Origin: Branchiostoma lanceolatum
Lineage: Eukaryota; Chordata; Leptocardii; Amphioxiformes; Branchiostomatidae
Assembly (NCBI RefSeq): GCF_035083965.1
Contig: NC_089731.1
Span: forward strand, 9,956,001 to 10,020,000
Length of the DNA: 64,000 nucleotides
Reading direction: 5' to 3'
Below are positions 63,815 to 64,000 of the stretch, piece by piece. The notes under the pieces were generated by a model that was not told the origin of the DNA, searched no databases, and saw only the letters and a program-made list of their open reading frames with translations. Both the position numbers and the translations under genes were made by a program. Position 1 is the first letter of the stretch, and every line of letters begins with the position of its first letter.

Positions 63815-64000
63815 GTTGGTGTTGACCTTTTAACTCTTTTACAGATATTTCCTTTTCATGTTCTTTGTGTTACCTGTGCTCTTTATTTATAAGAACTTCG
63901 ACCTAATTGTTTTTGTAGATTTTGTTTTTTATTTAGAAAAAATTGCTTTGTTGTTTTCCTGCTCTAAGATTAAATAAGTACTAAAAGCCTTCATGAGTGG

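Overview
The window looks like chordate nuclear DNA, most likely from a lancelet (amphioxus, Branchiostoma). Genes are split into small exons by introns of roughly 0.1-5 kb with consensus splice sites. The gene set is metazoan, one gene is a large mosaic lectin of the kind common in amphioxus, and introns hold many short TIR elements, tRNA-derived SINEs and decayed non-LTR retrotransposons. Single ORFs are poor guides here, so all gene models were built by reading splice sites and checking that intron phases stay coherent.

Positions 1-27,600 (minus strand) hold one very large gene that runs off the left edge. I count 22 coding exons with fully coherent phases (5,172 nt, 1,724 codons). They encode a signal peptide, ShKT, kringle, discoidin-like, PAN/apple, two F-type (fucose) lectin domains, an IgGFc-binding-type region ending in an Asp-rich MopE-like motif, a discoidin (F5/8C) domain, a C-type lectin domain, an unidentified ~68-residue module, a second C-type lectin domain, and the start of another discoidin domain. 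Every intron between modules is phase 1. I do not recognise this architecture as a named protein; it is the most interesting object here.

Positions 27,600-32,030 are intergenic, with MITEs and no gene I can support. From 32 kb to the right end there are five conserved single-copy genes: PDE6D (minus, 32,031-38,431), PEX5 (plus, ~38.84-48.7 kb), MRPL47 (minus, 49,021-52,464), CEP15/C3orf14 (plus, 52,775-54,210) and the 5' part of a Polyhomeotic (PHC) gene (plus, ~55.36 kb to beyond the edge). PDE6D/PEX5 and MRPL47/CEP15 are head to head with ETS-like and YY1-like motifs between them; PEX5/MRPL47 are tail to tail. PEX5, MRPL47 and PHC co-occurring echoes human linkage (PEX5L and MRPL47 at 3q26.33, PHC3 at 3q26.2, PEX5 and PHC1 at 12p13.31), so this looks like a surviving piece of the arrangement before vertebrate genome duplication.

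Functions: PDE6D carries prenylated proteins to cilia, PEX5 imports PTS1 cargo into peroxisomes, MRPL47 is mitoribosomal uL29m, CEP15 is a small centriole/cilium protein and PHC is a PRC1 subunit. They form no pathway together. Notable DNA features are a 41-bp minisatellite that copies the PEX5 exon-17 splice donor about 15 times, a GC-AG intron in MRPL47, three related TIR elements with GAGGGTCTGCATG ends, and several other TIR families.
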